From: an uncultured Oscillospiraceae bacterium
Lineage (GTDB): Bacteria; Bacillota; Clostridia; Oscillospirales; Oscillospiraceae
Direction of reading: 5' to 3'
DNA length: 48,097 nt
NCBI GenBank assembly: GCA_947629775.1
Contig: CANRFA010000003.1
Location: 1 to 48,097 of the forward strand
Positions 41,902-48,097 of this stretch are shown here, in pieces (positions within the stretch are counted from its first letter, which is position 1; each line of letters starts with the position of its first letter). The translations under genes were made by a program, and so were the position numbers. Below the pieces are notes generated by a model that saw only the letters and a list, made by a program, of their open reading frames with translations, was not told the origin of the DNA and searched no databases.

Positions 41902-41972
41902 AGGTGCCACCCAGATTTGAACTGGGGGTGGAGCTTTTGCAGAGCTCTGCCTTACCACTTGGCTATGGCACC
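41902..41972 (-). tRNA. tRNA-Cys (anticodon GCA)
   Basis: Acceptor GGTGCCA/TGGCACC, anticodon stem GAGCT/AGCTC with loop CTGCAAA, T arm CCCAGTTCAAATCTGGG. Unlike its neighbours it has no encoded CCA (CTAC follows the discriminator T), so CCA must be added after transcription. Confidence 0.96.
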
Positions 41973-42017
41973 TTATTGTATGGGTCATGGGATCATCGCA
42001 CGGAAGCGGATCCGGTC

Positions 42018-42050
42018 CGCGGGAAGCTCCGTCCTGCGGACGGAACTTCC
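42018..42050. other. Strong hairpin in the tRNA-Gly/tRNA-Cys spacer
   Basis: GGAAGCTCCGTCC and GGACGGAACTTCC form a near-perfect stem in the unusually long 95-base spacer. A smaller GCGGA/TCCGC dyad lies beside it. It is likely a processing signal or partial terminator between these tRNAs. Confidence 0.5.
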
Positions 42051-42067
42051 CGGGGCCATGCTCCGCA

Positions 42068-42143
42068 TGGAGCGAGTGACGAGGCTCGAACTCGCTACCT
42101 CCACCTTGGCAAGGTGGCGCTCTACCAGATGAGCTACACTCGC
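42068..42143 (-). tRNA. tRNA-Gly (anticodon GCC)
   Basis: Acceptor GCGAGTG/CACTCGC, anticodon stem CCACC/GGTGG with loop TTGCCAA, T arm GCGAGTTCGAGCCTCGT, CCA encoded. Confidence 0.97.
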
Positions 42144-42148
42144 ATGGA

Positions 42149-42224
42149 TGGTGCCTCCGGTCGGAATCGAACCAACGACACGGGGATTTTCAGTCCCCTG
42201 CTCTACCAACTGAGCTACAGAGGC
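42149..42224 (-). tRNA. tRNA-Phe (anticodon GAA)
   Basis: Acceptor GCCTCTG paired with CGGAGGC, anticodon stem GGGGA/TCCCC with loop CTGAAAA, T arm TTGGTTCGATTCCGA, CCA encoded. It is 5 bases from tRNA-Gly. Confidence 0.97.
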
Positions 42225-42227
42225 AAA

Positions 42228-42304
<77 letters not shown>

Positions 42305-42331
42305 ATTTAGTAGGGTGGATTCCCTACCCCA

Positions 42332-42407
42332 TGGTGGGAACAACAGGGCTCGAACCTGTGACCCCATGCTTGTAAGGCATGTGCTCTCCCAGCTGAGCTA
42401 TGCTCCC
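42332..42407 (-). tRNA. tRNA-Val (anticodon TAC)
   Basis: Acceptor GGGAGCA paired with TGTTCCC, anticodon stem CATGC/GCATG with loop CTTACAA, T arm ACAGGTTCGAGCCCTGT, CCA encoded. It is the first tRNA of the five-gene operon. Confidence 0.97.
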
Positions 42408-42438
42408 CTGTCTGCCGCCCTCGTGCGACAGCTTCTCA

Positions 42439-42467
42439 AGTATAATCAATCCGCCCCGGATTGTCAA
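42439..42467 (-). promoter_or_regulatory. Promoter of the tRNA operon
   Basis: On the minus strand TTGACA (42467-42462), 17-base spacer, TATACT (42444-42439). It lies about 32 bases before tRNA-Val. Confidence 0.85.
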
Positions 42468-42561
42468 CGGGAAATATTCCGTCATTTTAACCAAAAAATC
42501 AGGCGTCAGCCCCCGCCCGGCTGCGGGATCCGTCAGTTTTTCCTTTGACCGTCTCCCTCGC

Positions 42562-42591
42562 TTGACATCGTAATCGGGCGGGTGCCATAAT
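42562..42591 (+). promoter_or_regulatory. Promoter of pfkA
   Basis: TTGACA (42562-42567), 18-base spacer, CATAAT (42586-42591). The leader is about 58 bases. It is divergent from the tRNA promoter. Confidence 0.75.
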
Positions 42592-42655
42592 GCCTCCGTA
42601 CTTCAGCTGCCCTCCCCGGAGAGGGAGACGCAGCGACATAGGGAGGTTTCCGGGT

Positions 42656-43666
42656 ATGAGCAGAGAGATCAAACGCATCGGCGTCCTGACCAGCGGAGGC
42701 GATGCCCCCGGCATGAACGCGTGTGTGCGCGCCGTCGTGCGCACCGCCACCAATCACGGCATCGAGTGCGTCGGCATCCGCCGCGGCTGGAGCGGTCTGA
42801 TCAACAGCGACTTTGTTCCCCTGAACGGCAACAGCGTTGCCCATATCATCAACAAGGGCGGCACCATCCTTTATACCGCCCGCTGCGCGGAATTCATGAA
42901 CCCCGAGGGACGGGCAAAGGCCATCAACACCTGCAAGCTTCTGGGCCTGGACAGTATCGTCGCCATCGGCGGCGACGGCACCTTCCGGGGCGCCCTGGCC
43001 CTCTCCCGGCAGATCGCCGAGAGCGGCCAGAAGCTTTCTGTCGTGGGCGTGCCCGCCACCATCGACAACGATATCGGGTGTTCCAACTATACCATCGGCT
43101 TTGACTCCGCCTGCAACACGGCCATCGAGGCGATCGACAAACTGCGCGACACCATGCAGTCCCACGAGCGCTGCTCCGTGGTGGAGGTCATGGGACGCCA
43201 CGCCGGCTTCCTCGCCCTGTACGTGGGCATCTCCGTAGGCGCCACCGCCGTCCTGATCCCGGAGCGGGAGCTGGACTTCCAGAACGACGTGGTGGAAAAG
43301 ATCCGTCGGGCCCGTCTGGCCGGCACCACCCACTTCATGATCGTGGTGGCGGAGGGCGTCGGCAAGGCCTACGACATCGCCAAGCGCATCGAAGAGGAAG
43401 TGGGCATCGATCCCCGCGTCACGGTCCTCGGTCACATCCAGCGCGGCGGCGCTCCCACCGCCCGGGATCGGGAGACCGCCAGCCGCATGGGCTACAGGGC
43501 CGTGCAGGTCCTGCTGGAAGACACCGGCAACCGGGTCATCGGCACCCGGGGCGGCGATATCCTGGATATCGAGATGGAAGAGGCCCTGAACATGGTCAAG
43601 CCCCTCCAGATGTACCGCTACGAGGTCCTGGAGAACCTGACCCAGGGCGCCCGCTTCCGCACCTGA
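42656..43666 (+). CDS. pfkA: 6-phosphofructokinase, ATP type
   Basis: Phosphorylates fructose 6-phosphate to the 1,6-bisphosphate in glycolysis. The 336 residues include LTSGGDAPGMNACVRAVV, IVAIGGDGTFRGAL, ATIDNDIGCSNYTIGFDSA (catalytic TIDND), EVMGRHAGFLAL and LGHIQRGGAPTARDR. Gly in GGDGT points to ATP rather than pyrophosphate as donor. The second diagnostic position is Ala (PATIDND), where ATP enzymes usually have Gly and PPi enzymes Lys. GGGAGG precedes the ATG at 42656; an in-frame ATG at 42590 overlaps the -10 box and is excluded. Confidence 0.97.
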   Translation: MSREIKRIGVLTSGGDAPGMNACVRAVVRTATNHGIECVGIRRGWSGLINSDFVPLNGNSVAHIINKGGTILYTARCAEFMNPEGRAKAINTCKLLGLDSIVAIGGDGTFRGALALSRQIAESGQKLSVVGVPATIDNDIGCSNYTIGFDSACNTAIEAIDKLRDTMQSHERCSVVEVMGRHAGFLALYVGISVGATAVLIPERELDFQNDVVEKIRRARLAGTTHFMIVVAEGVGKAYDIAKRIEEEVGIDPRVTVLGHIQRGGAPTARDRETASRMGYRAVQVLLEDTGNRVIGTRGGDILDIEMEEALNMVKPLQMYRYEVLENLTQGARFRT

Positions 43667-43694
43667 GCCCCGTTCTCCCCTCTCCGCTTCCCGA

Positions 43695-43734
43695 CCCGCT
43701 GGCCCTCCGGGGCCGGCGGGCCGTTTTCGTTCTT
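43695..43734 (+). terminator. Terminator after pfkA
   Basis: CCCGC.GGCCC pairs with GGGCC.GCGGG and is followed by CCGTTTTCGTTCTTT. Confidence 0.8.
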
Positions 43735-43790
43735 TGGAAGACGCTTCCAGCATTTTTCAGAAAAACTTCATACATTTCCCTTCGCGCCTG

Positions 43791-43799
43791 TGCTATACT
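43791..43799 (+). promoter_or_regulatory. Extended -10 promoter of the VTT gene
   Basis: TG-C-TATACT, with TATACT at 43794-43799; the -35 (TACATT) is weak. The start codon is about 22 bases past the expected transcript start. Confidence 0.6.
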
Positions 43800-43827
43800 G
43801 AAGGAAATTCCCGGAAGGAGTCGAGTC

Positions 43828-44523
43828 GTGAACAGAACAAAACGGATCCGGGTCCTGGCCGTACTGGCCGCCGTCGTCCTGCTGGCGGGCGGTCTCCTCT
43901 TCCTGCGGGGCAGCGGCTTCTTTGCCGCCGCCTCCTCCGTGGACGGCCTGCGGACCTATATGGAGCAGTTCGCTCCCTATACTCATCTGTCTTTCTTCCT
44001 CATTCAGCTGCTCTCCGTCGTGCTGGCCCCCATCCCCAGCAATCTCACCGCCGCGGCCGGAGGCGTTCTCTTTGGCACCTGGCCCTCTTTCCTTCTCACC
44101 TTCGGCGCCGTGGTGGCCGGCTCCCTGCTGGTCTTCCACCTGGCCCGGGCTCTGGGCGGCGGCTTTGTGGACCGGGTGGTAAACCGGGCCCTGTCTTCGA
44201 AGTATCTGGGGATCATCCGCGCCAAGACCGTCCCCTTTCTGGTGCTGGCCTTTCTGCTCCCCTTCTTCCCGGACGACATGCTCTGCATCCTGGCCGGCCT
44301 GACCACCATCTCCCGCAGGCGCTTTTTCTGCGTTCTGGTGATGGCCCGTCCCTGGGGCCTGCTCTTCGCCAGCGCCCTGGGCGGCAGTTCCCTGTCCTTC
44401 CCTCTCCCCGTCCTGATCCTTGTGGGCGTCGCCGGCGTGCTGCTCTTCCTGGCGGGCATGAAGTACGGGGACCGGCTGGAGCAGGCGGTGCTGCGCCGCC
44501 TGGGGGCCTCGAAAAAAATCTGA
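43828..44523 (+). CDS. TVP38/TMEM64 (VTT domain) membrane protein
   Basis: The 231-residue DedA-superfamily protein has an N-terminal span, then the VTT domain with SNLTAAAGGVLFGTWPSFLL, FHLARALGGGFVDR and LAFLLPFFPDDMLCILAGLT, and two further spans. The start is GTG at 43828 with GGAAGGAG upstream. Relatives are implicated in lipid scrambling or membrane homeostasis, but the exact role here is unknown. It is a single gene between the pfkA terminator and the perR promoter. Confidence 0.9.
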   Translation: MNRTKRIRVLAVLAAVVLLAGGLLFLRGSGFFAAASSVDGLRTYMEQFAPYTHLSFFLIQLLSVVLAPIPSNLTAAAGGVLFGTWPSFLLTFGAVVAGSLLVFHLARALGGGFVDRVVNRALSSKYLGIIRAKTVPFLVLAFLLPFFPDDMLCILAGLTTISRRRFFCVLVMARPWGLLFASALGGSSLSFPLPVLILVGVAGVLLFLAGMKYGDRLEQAVLRRLGASKKI

Positions 44524-44532
44524 AATTGCCTC

Positions 44533-44561
44533 TTTACAGGGTCCCGGATCTGTGCTAATAT
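44533..44561 (+). promoter_or_regulatory. Promoter of perR-rbr
   Basis: TTTACA (44533-44538), 17-base spacer, TAATAT (44556-44561). The transcript start should fall near 44568, directly before the palindrome. Confidence 0.75.
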
Positions 44562-44570
44562 GGAAGCCGT

Positions 44571-44589
44571 AATAAGAATCATTCTTATT
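44571..44589. promoter_or_regulatory. Perfect 19-bp PerR/Fur-type operator
   Basis: AATAAGAAT-C-ATTCTTATT is a flawless palindrome with the 9-1-9 geometry of Fur-family boxes. It lies just after the transcript start and abuts the ribosome site AGGAGG (44591-44596). A bound repressor would block transcription, so perR is very likely autoregulated along with rubrerythrin. Confidence 0.85.
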
Positions 44590-44601
44590 AAGGAGGACGC
44601 C

Positions 44602-45021
44602 ATGGAACGTACCCAGCGCTACAGCCGGAAACGGGACGCCATTCTCACCGCCCTCCGGGCAACCGACCGCCACCCCTCCGCCGAGTGGCTCTACCAGAAT
44701 CTCAAGGAGGAACACCCGGACCTGAGCATGGGCACCGTCTACCGGAATCTGAACCGCTTCCGGCAGCAGGGCCTGATCCAGAGCGTGGGGGTGGTCGGGG
44801 GACAGGAGCGCTTCGACGCCGTCACTTCCCCCCACAGTCACTTTGTCTGCGACCGGTGCGGCGAGGTTCGGGATCTGCCGGACATCCGTCTGGAGGAGGA
44901 CCTGGACCGGACTGTCGGCCGGCAATACGGGCTCACGGTATGCCGCCACGAGCTCACGTTCCACGGCGTCTGTCCAATCTGTATGCAGAAAAATTCAGCT
45001 GAGGAGGAAACATCCACATGA
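44602..45021 (+). CDS. perR: PerR-type peroxide-responsive Fur-family repressor
   Basis: The 139-residue protein has an N-terminal winged helix ([37 protein letters not shown]) and a C-terminal dimer domain. Regulatory ligands match PerR: the His of HPSAEW, Asp in ERFD, HSH, and the Asp of [17 protein letters not shown] parallels the Bacillus PerR sequence. Structural zinc pairs are CDRC and CPIC. Metal-catalysed oxidation of the His ligands by H2O2 would release DNA. Its stop overlaps the rubrerythrin start (ATGA). Confidence 0.92.
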   Translation: MERTQRYSRKRDAILTALRATDRHPSAEWLYQNLKEEHPDLSMGTVYRNLNRFRQQGLIQSVGVVGGQERFDAVTSPHSHFVCDRCGEVRDLPDIRLEEDLDRTVGRQYGLTVCRHELTFHGVCPICMQKNSAEEETST

Positions 45022-45560
45022 AGAAGTTTGTTTGCACGATCTGCGGATACGTCTACGAGGGCGAAGCCGCTCCCGAGTTCTGCCCCGTCTGCAAGGCCCC
45101 CGCCTCCAAGTTCCAGGAGCAGGCCGCCGAGATGTCCTGGGCCGCCGAGCACGTCGTGGGCGTCGCCCAGGGCGTGGACCCCGAGATCCTGCAGGGCCTG
45201 CGCGAGAACTTCCAGGGCGAGTGCACCGAGGTCGGCATGTATCTGGCCATGGCCCGCGTCGCGCACCGCGAGGGCTATCCCGAGATCGGCCTGTACTGGG
45301 AGAAGGCCGCCTATGAAGAGGCCGAGCACGCCGCCAAGTTCGCCGAGCTGCTGGGCGAGGTCGTCACCGACTCCACCAAGAAGAACCTGCAGATGCGGGT
45401 CGAGGCCGAGAACGGCGCCACCGCCGGCAAGTTCGAGCTGGCCAAGAAGGCGAAGGCCCTCAATCTGGACGCCATCCACGACACCGTGCACGAGATGGCC
45501 CGCGACGAGGCCCGCCACGGCAAGGCCTTCAAGGGTCTGCTGGAGCGCTACTTCGGCTGA
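45018..45560 (+). CDS. rbr: Reverse rubrerythrin
   Basis: The 180-residue protein has an N-terminal rubredoxin-like domain ([17 protein letters not shown]) ahead of a four-helix diiron domain ([50 protein letters not shown]). In ordinary rubrerythrin the order is reversed. It reduces H2O2 (and O2) to water at the expense of NADH through an electron carrier, in the cytoplasm of anaerobes. It is translationally coupled to perR and therefore under peroxide control. Confidence 0.95.
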   Translation: MKKFVCTICGYVYEGEAAPEFCPVCKAPASKFQEQAAEMSWAAEHVVGVAQGVDPEILQGLRENFQGECTEVGMYLAMARVAHREGYPEIGLYWEKAAYEEAEHAAKFAELLGEVVTDSTKKNLQMRVEAENGATAGKFELAKKAKALNLDAIHDTVHEMARDEARHGKAFKGLLERYFG

Positions 45561-45585
45561 TTCTTCCGCCCCTCTGTCCATATGC

Positions 45586-45622
45586 GAAGCGGCCGGGCTC
45601 CGGCCCGACCGCTTTTCTCCGT
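45586..45622 (+). terminator. Terminator after rubrerythrin
   Basis: AAGCGG.CGGGC pairs with GCCCG.CCGCTT and runs into TTCTCC. Confidence 0.8.
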
Positions 45623-45629
45623 CTCTTTG

Positions 45630-45667
45630 GACGCCCCACCGGATCTGCTCCGGCGGGGCGTCTTTCG
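45630..45667. terminator. Hairpin between convergent rbr and cobA-hemD
   Basis: GACGCCCC.CCGGA pairs with TCCGG.GGGGCGTC. CTTTCG follows on the plus strand. It is 4 to 41 bases from the end of cobA-hemD and may stop transcription from both sides. Confidence 0.65.
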
Positions 45668-45670
45668 CGT

Positions 45671-47170
45671 TCACAGGGCGCAGGCCCCTTCTTTCCCGTT
45701 CTCTCCGGCGCCGGCCTTCTCCCGGTCCTCCCGGATGGCGTTCACGATTCCCTCCGCGGAGATCTCCTTCGCCTCCAGGACCGGAGCGCGCAGCTGTTCC
45801 CGGGCGGCGCGGGCCGTCACCGGCCCGATGCACACGCAGCGGGTTCCCTCCGGCACACCGCCGCACGCCTTCCGAAAGGCGGTTACCCCTCCGGCGCTGG
45901 AGAAGGTCAGATAGTCCAGCTCCGGCAGAGGACCCGTCCGCTCCGGGACGGTCTCGTAGAGTGGAACCTCCGTCACCGCCGCTATCTCCTCCAGGGTCTC
46001 CCGCAGCAGGGGATCTCCCTGCCGGGAGCGGAGAAGCCAGACTTCTTCGCGCGGACGCAGAAGGGATCCCAGTTCCTCCCCCAGCGCCCGGGTCGTGGCC
46101 TCCCGGGGCACCAGGTCCGCCAGAAACCCGCGCTCCTCCAGAGCCTCCGCCGTGGCGGGCCCCACGCAGGCGAAACGGCAGGCGCTCAGCCGCCGCAGAT
46201 CCACCTTCGCCTCCCGCAGCCGCCGGAAGAACACCTCCACTCCGTTGCCGCTGGTGAACACCAGCCAGCGGAGCGTTCCGTCCGAGAGAAGGGTCAGGTC
46301 CTGTTCCAGGGGAAGGGGCGCGACGGCGCTCTCCAGCACCCGCAGGACCTGGGCCCCCTCCCGCTCCAGGGTGCGGCGCAGTCTCTCCGCGTGGCGGGCC
46401 GTCCCCGTAATTCCCACCCGGACCCCGGCAAGAGGTCCCAGATGAGTGGAGAGCAGGTTGAGTCCCGCCGTCTCCCCGATCACGATCACCGCCGGGGGCC
46501 GCACCCCCGCCTGCCTGGTCCGCACCCCGATGTCCCCCAATGTGCCCCGTACCGCGGCCGGATGGGGGGAATTGCCCCCGGAGAGTACGGCGGCGGGGGT
46601 ATCCGGTGCCATCCCCGCGTTCAGCAGGCGCTCCGCGATGCGCTCCAGGCGAGACAGACCCATAAGGAAGACCAGGGTGTCCCCCTGCCGGGCCAGTTCC
46701 TCCAGTCCCTCCGGCAGGTCCCCATCGGCCGTATGGGCGGTCATAACATGAAAGCCCCGGCTGAGGCCCCGGTGGGTCACGGGAATCCCGGCGAGCTCGG
46801 GAATCGCGATGGCGGAGGAGATGCCGGGCACGATCTCATAGGGGATCCCCGCCCGCTCCAGAGCGATGGCCTCCTCGCCGCCCCGTCCGAACACAAACGG
46901 GTCTCCTCCCTTCAGGCGGACCACCCGTTTTCCTTGCCGGGCCAGTTCCACCAGCAGGGTCTCGATGTCCTCCTGGGCGGCGCTCTCTCCCCCGGCCCGC
47001 TTTCCCGCGGGAATGCGCCGCGCCGAGGGCGGAGCCTCCCCGGACAGGGCGGGATCCACCAGGGCGTCGTAGACCACCGCCTCGCAGGAGTGCAAACGCT
47101 CCAGTCCCCGGAGGGCAATGAGGTCCGCCGGCCCGCAGCCGGCCCCCACCAGAGAAACGAATCCGCTCAT
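45671..47170 (-). CDS. cobA-hemD: Uroporphyrinogen-III methyltransferase / uroporphyrinogen-III synthase fusion
   Basis: The 499-residue bifunctional tetrapyrrole enzyme has an N-terminal SUMT domain to about residue 245 (VGAGCGPADLIALRGLERL, RLKGGDPFVFGRGGEEA, VPGISSAIAIPELAGIPVTH, FLMGLSRL), which methylates uroporphyrinogen III to precorrin-2. The C-terminal HemD domain (GVRVGITGTARHAERLRRTL, WLVFTSGNGVEVFFRRL, YLTFSSAGGVTAFRKA) closes hydroxymethylbilane to uroporphyrinogen III. The fusion is common in Bacillota. Its start overlaps the upstream met8 stop (ATGA), so consecutive steps of siroheme or cobalamin synthesis are coupled. Confidence 0.96.
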   Translation of the reverse strand: MSGFVSLVGAGCGPADLIALRGLERLHSCEAVVYDALVDPALSGEAPPSARRIPAGKRAGGESAAQEDIETLLVELARQGKRVVRLKGGDPFVFGRGGEEAIALERAGIPYEIVPGISSAIAIPELAGIPVTHRGLSRGFHVMTAHTADGDLPEGLEELARQGDTLVFLMGLSRLERIAERLLNAGMAPDTPAAVLSGGNSPHPAAVRGTLGDIGVRTRQAGVRPPAVIVIGETAGLNLLSTHLGPLAGVRVGITGTARHAERLRRTLEREGAQVLRVLESAVAPLPLEQDLTLLSDGTLRWLVFTSGNGVEVFFRRLREAKVDLRRLSACRFACVGPATAEALEERGFLADLVPREATTRALGEELGSLLRPREEVWLLRSRQGDPLLRETLEEIAAVTEVPLYETVPERTGPLPELDYLTFSSAGGVTAFRKACGGVPEGTRCVCIGPVTARAAREQLRAPVLEAKEISAEGIVNAIREDREKAGAGENGKEGACAL

Positions 47171-47787
47171 GCCATGCCCTCCTTCTCCGCCAGCCTCTCC
47201 AGGATCTCCCTCTCGGAGAGAGGACCGCCCCGGTCCAGACAGACCGCCAGCAGTTCCTTCCAGAACGCCCCGCGGTCCGCCTCCCGCTCCATCCGTGCCC
47301 GGACCAGGGGCCTGGCCCGCTCCAGACAGCGCAGAATCTCGCCGAAGTTCTCCGGCAGATCATTCTGAATCGTTCTCCGCAGCCAGGCGGCGGCCGCCGG
47401 ACTGGCCCCGCCGGTGGAGATTCCCACCGTCAGGGGGCCCTCCCGCACCAGCGCCGGAAAGAGGAAGGTACAGGCCTCCCGGTCGTCTACCGCGTTCACG
47501 GGGATCTTTCGGGCCCGGCAGGCCCGTGCGATCTCCCGGTTGACGGCCCGGTCATCTGTCGCGGCGATGACAAAGGCCATGCCCTCCAGCATCTCCTCCC
47601 GGAAGGACTCCCGCCGCAGCGTCAGGCCCGGCAGGTTCTCCAGCTCCGGCCGGAAGGCCGGGGAAACCACGGTCAGCTCCGCGCCGAAGGGCAGCAGCGC
47701 CTCCACCTTGCGCAGCGCCACCGTTCCGCCCCCCGCCACCAGGCCGGGGACGCCGGTCAGGTCCACAAAAAAGGGAAAGTATCCCAC
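47167..47787 (-). CDS. Precorrin-2 dehydrogenase / sirohydrochlorin ferrochelatase (Met8/CysG-N type)
   Basis: The 206-residue NAD-dependent enzyme converts precorrin-2 to sirohydrochlorin and may insert iron. It has FPFFVDLTG, Rossmann GLVAGGGTVALRKVEALLPF, FVIAATDDRAVNREIA, VNAVDDREACTFLFPALV (catalytic Asp of the VNxVDD motif) and GISTGGASPAAAAWLR. The start GTG at 47787 follows AGGAGG by 8 bases and gives the usual N-terminus; the longer open frame upstream overlaps the ATPase gene and is rejected. The ribosome site overlaps the stop of the ABC ATPase gene. Confidence 0.94.
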   Translation of the reverse strand: MGYFPFFVDLTGVPGLVAGGGTVALRKVEALLPFGAELTVVSPAFRPELENLPGLTLRRESFREEMLEGMAFVIAATDDRAVNREIARACRARKIPVNAVDDREACTFLFPALVREGPLTVGISTGGASPAAAAWLRRTIQNDLPENFGEILRCLERARPLVRARMEREADRGAFWKELLAVCLDRGGPLSEREILERLAEKEGMA

Positions 47788-47800
47788 TCGCTCCGCCTCC

Positions 47801-48097
47801 TCACACCAGATAGTAGCGCCAACCGGCCTCGGTCTCCACCCGGCCCAACCGCACGCCCAGAACCCGCTCCAGGCATCCGCTCCGCCAGATCTCCTCCGGC
47901 TCGCCCAGCGCCTCCAGGCGGCCTCCGTACAGAAGCGCCACCCGATCCGCCCCCGGAAGGGCCAGACACAGATCATGGAGCACCAGACCCACCGCCTTAC
48001 CCTCCCGGGCCAGCGCCCGGGCCAGGGCCATCACCTCCAGCTGGTGTTTCGCGTCCAGGAAGGTGGTGGGTTCGTCCAGGAGGACCGTCTCCGTCCC
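47801..48097 (-). CDS. ABC transporter ATPase (iron-siderophore/cobalamin type), 3' part
   Basis: The last 98 residues run to the window edge; the 5' part is outside. The visible piece begins at Walker B, TVLLDEPTTFLDAKHQLEVM, then the switch His in GLVLHDLCLALPGADRVALL, and ends YYLV. LLDEPTTFLDxxHQ with LHDLxxAxxxADR is characteristic of FecE/FepC/BtuD ATPases for iron chelates or cobalamin. It is 13 bases upstream of met8, so uptake of a metal chelate or corrinoid and tetrapyrrole synthesis are probably in one operon. Confidence 0.88.
   Translation of the reverse strand, partial: GTETVLLDEPTTFLDAKHQLEVMALARALAREGKAVGLVLHDLCLALPGADRVALLYGGRLEALGEPEEIWRSGCLERVLGVRLGRVETEAGWRYYLV

Noticed and set aside
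45630-45667. Hairpin considered as an attachment site or REP element
   Set aside because: It occurs once in the window and sits between convergent genes, where a terminator is the simpler explanation.

Overview
The window is GC-rich chromosomal DNA from an anaerobic, low-GC-phylum (Bacillota/Clostridia) bacterium. The gene set best fits the Oscillospiraceae/Ruminococcaceae group. This rests on lipobox lipoproteins without outer-membrane genes, a potABC-D cluster with a PotC-PotD fusion, a group B-like [FeFe] hydrogenase, reverse rubrerythrin with PerR, a flavodiiron fusion protein, a two-gene SufC/SufB system and YitT/LUD/DUF58 families. Most genes have clear AGGAGG-type ribosome sites. Many promoters match TTGACA-17-TATAAT closely. 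The genus cannot be fixed from sequence reading alone.

Layout. 1-770 is a foreign-looking, AT-rich scar. It holds the C-terminal end of an ISAs1-type transposase, two 38-bp direct repeats with a palindromic core, a 36-codon reading frame and a junction that cuts off the 5' half of a sugar-binding-protein gene. 693-6062 (+) is a malto-oligosaccharide type locus: truncated binding protein, two permeases, a LacI regulator and 4-alpha-glucanotransferase. 6202-12712 (-) is an MMPL/RND transporter overlapping a 1354-residue anchored GLUG-repeat protein. 12888-14687 (-) is a four-domain flavodiiron/flavodoxin/flavin reductase/rubredoxin protein. 14920-17660 (-) pairs an M20 peptidase with a YfcC-type carrier. 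18108-19774 (+) is sufC-sufB. 20041-23612 (-) is moxR-DUF58-membrane protein. A small unknown gene, a GH32-like protein and an [FeFe] hydrogenase follow (23839-27629, -). Then come tRNA-Arg and the polyamine transporter (28589-32590, -).

33291-41621 (-) looks like one long operon running from a good promoter (41663-41691) to a terminator (33215-33255). It encodes a divergent type IIA topoisomerase pair with a tiny membrane protein between the subunits, a YitT protein, a LUD-domain protein, a transglutaminase-like lipoprotein with Ser in place of the catalytic Cys, and a family 4 uracil-DNA glycosylase. A five-tRNA operon (Val-Asp-Phe-Gly-Cys) lies beyond it, back to back with pfkA. A VTT membrane protein, a perR-rubrerythrin operon behind a perfect 19-bp palindrome, and siroheme genes (met8, cobA-hemD) behind the 3' end of an iron/cobalamin-type ABC ATPase complete the window.

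Taken together, the genes describe a fermentative, oxygen-defended gut-type anaerobe: carbohydrate import and glycolysis, NADH-linked O2/NO and peroxide removal, Fe-S assembly, hydrogenase and tetrapyrrole synthesis. The least explained parts are the left-end recombination scar, the MMPL/GLUG pair and the divergent topoisomerase operon.
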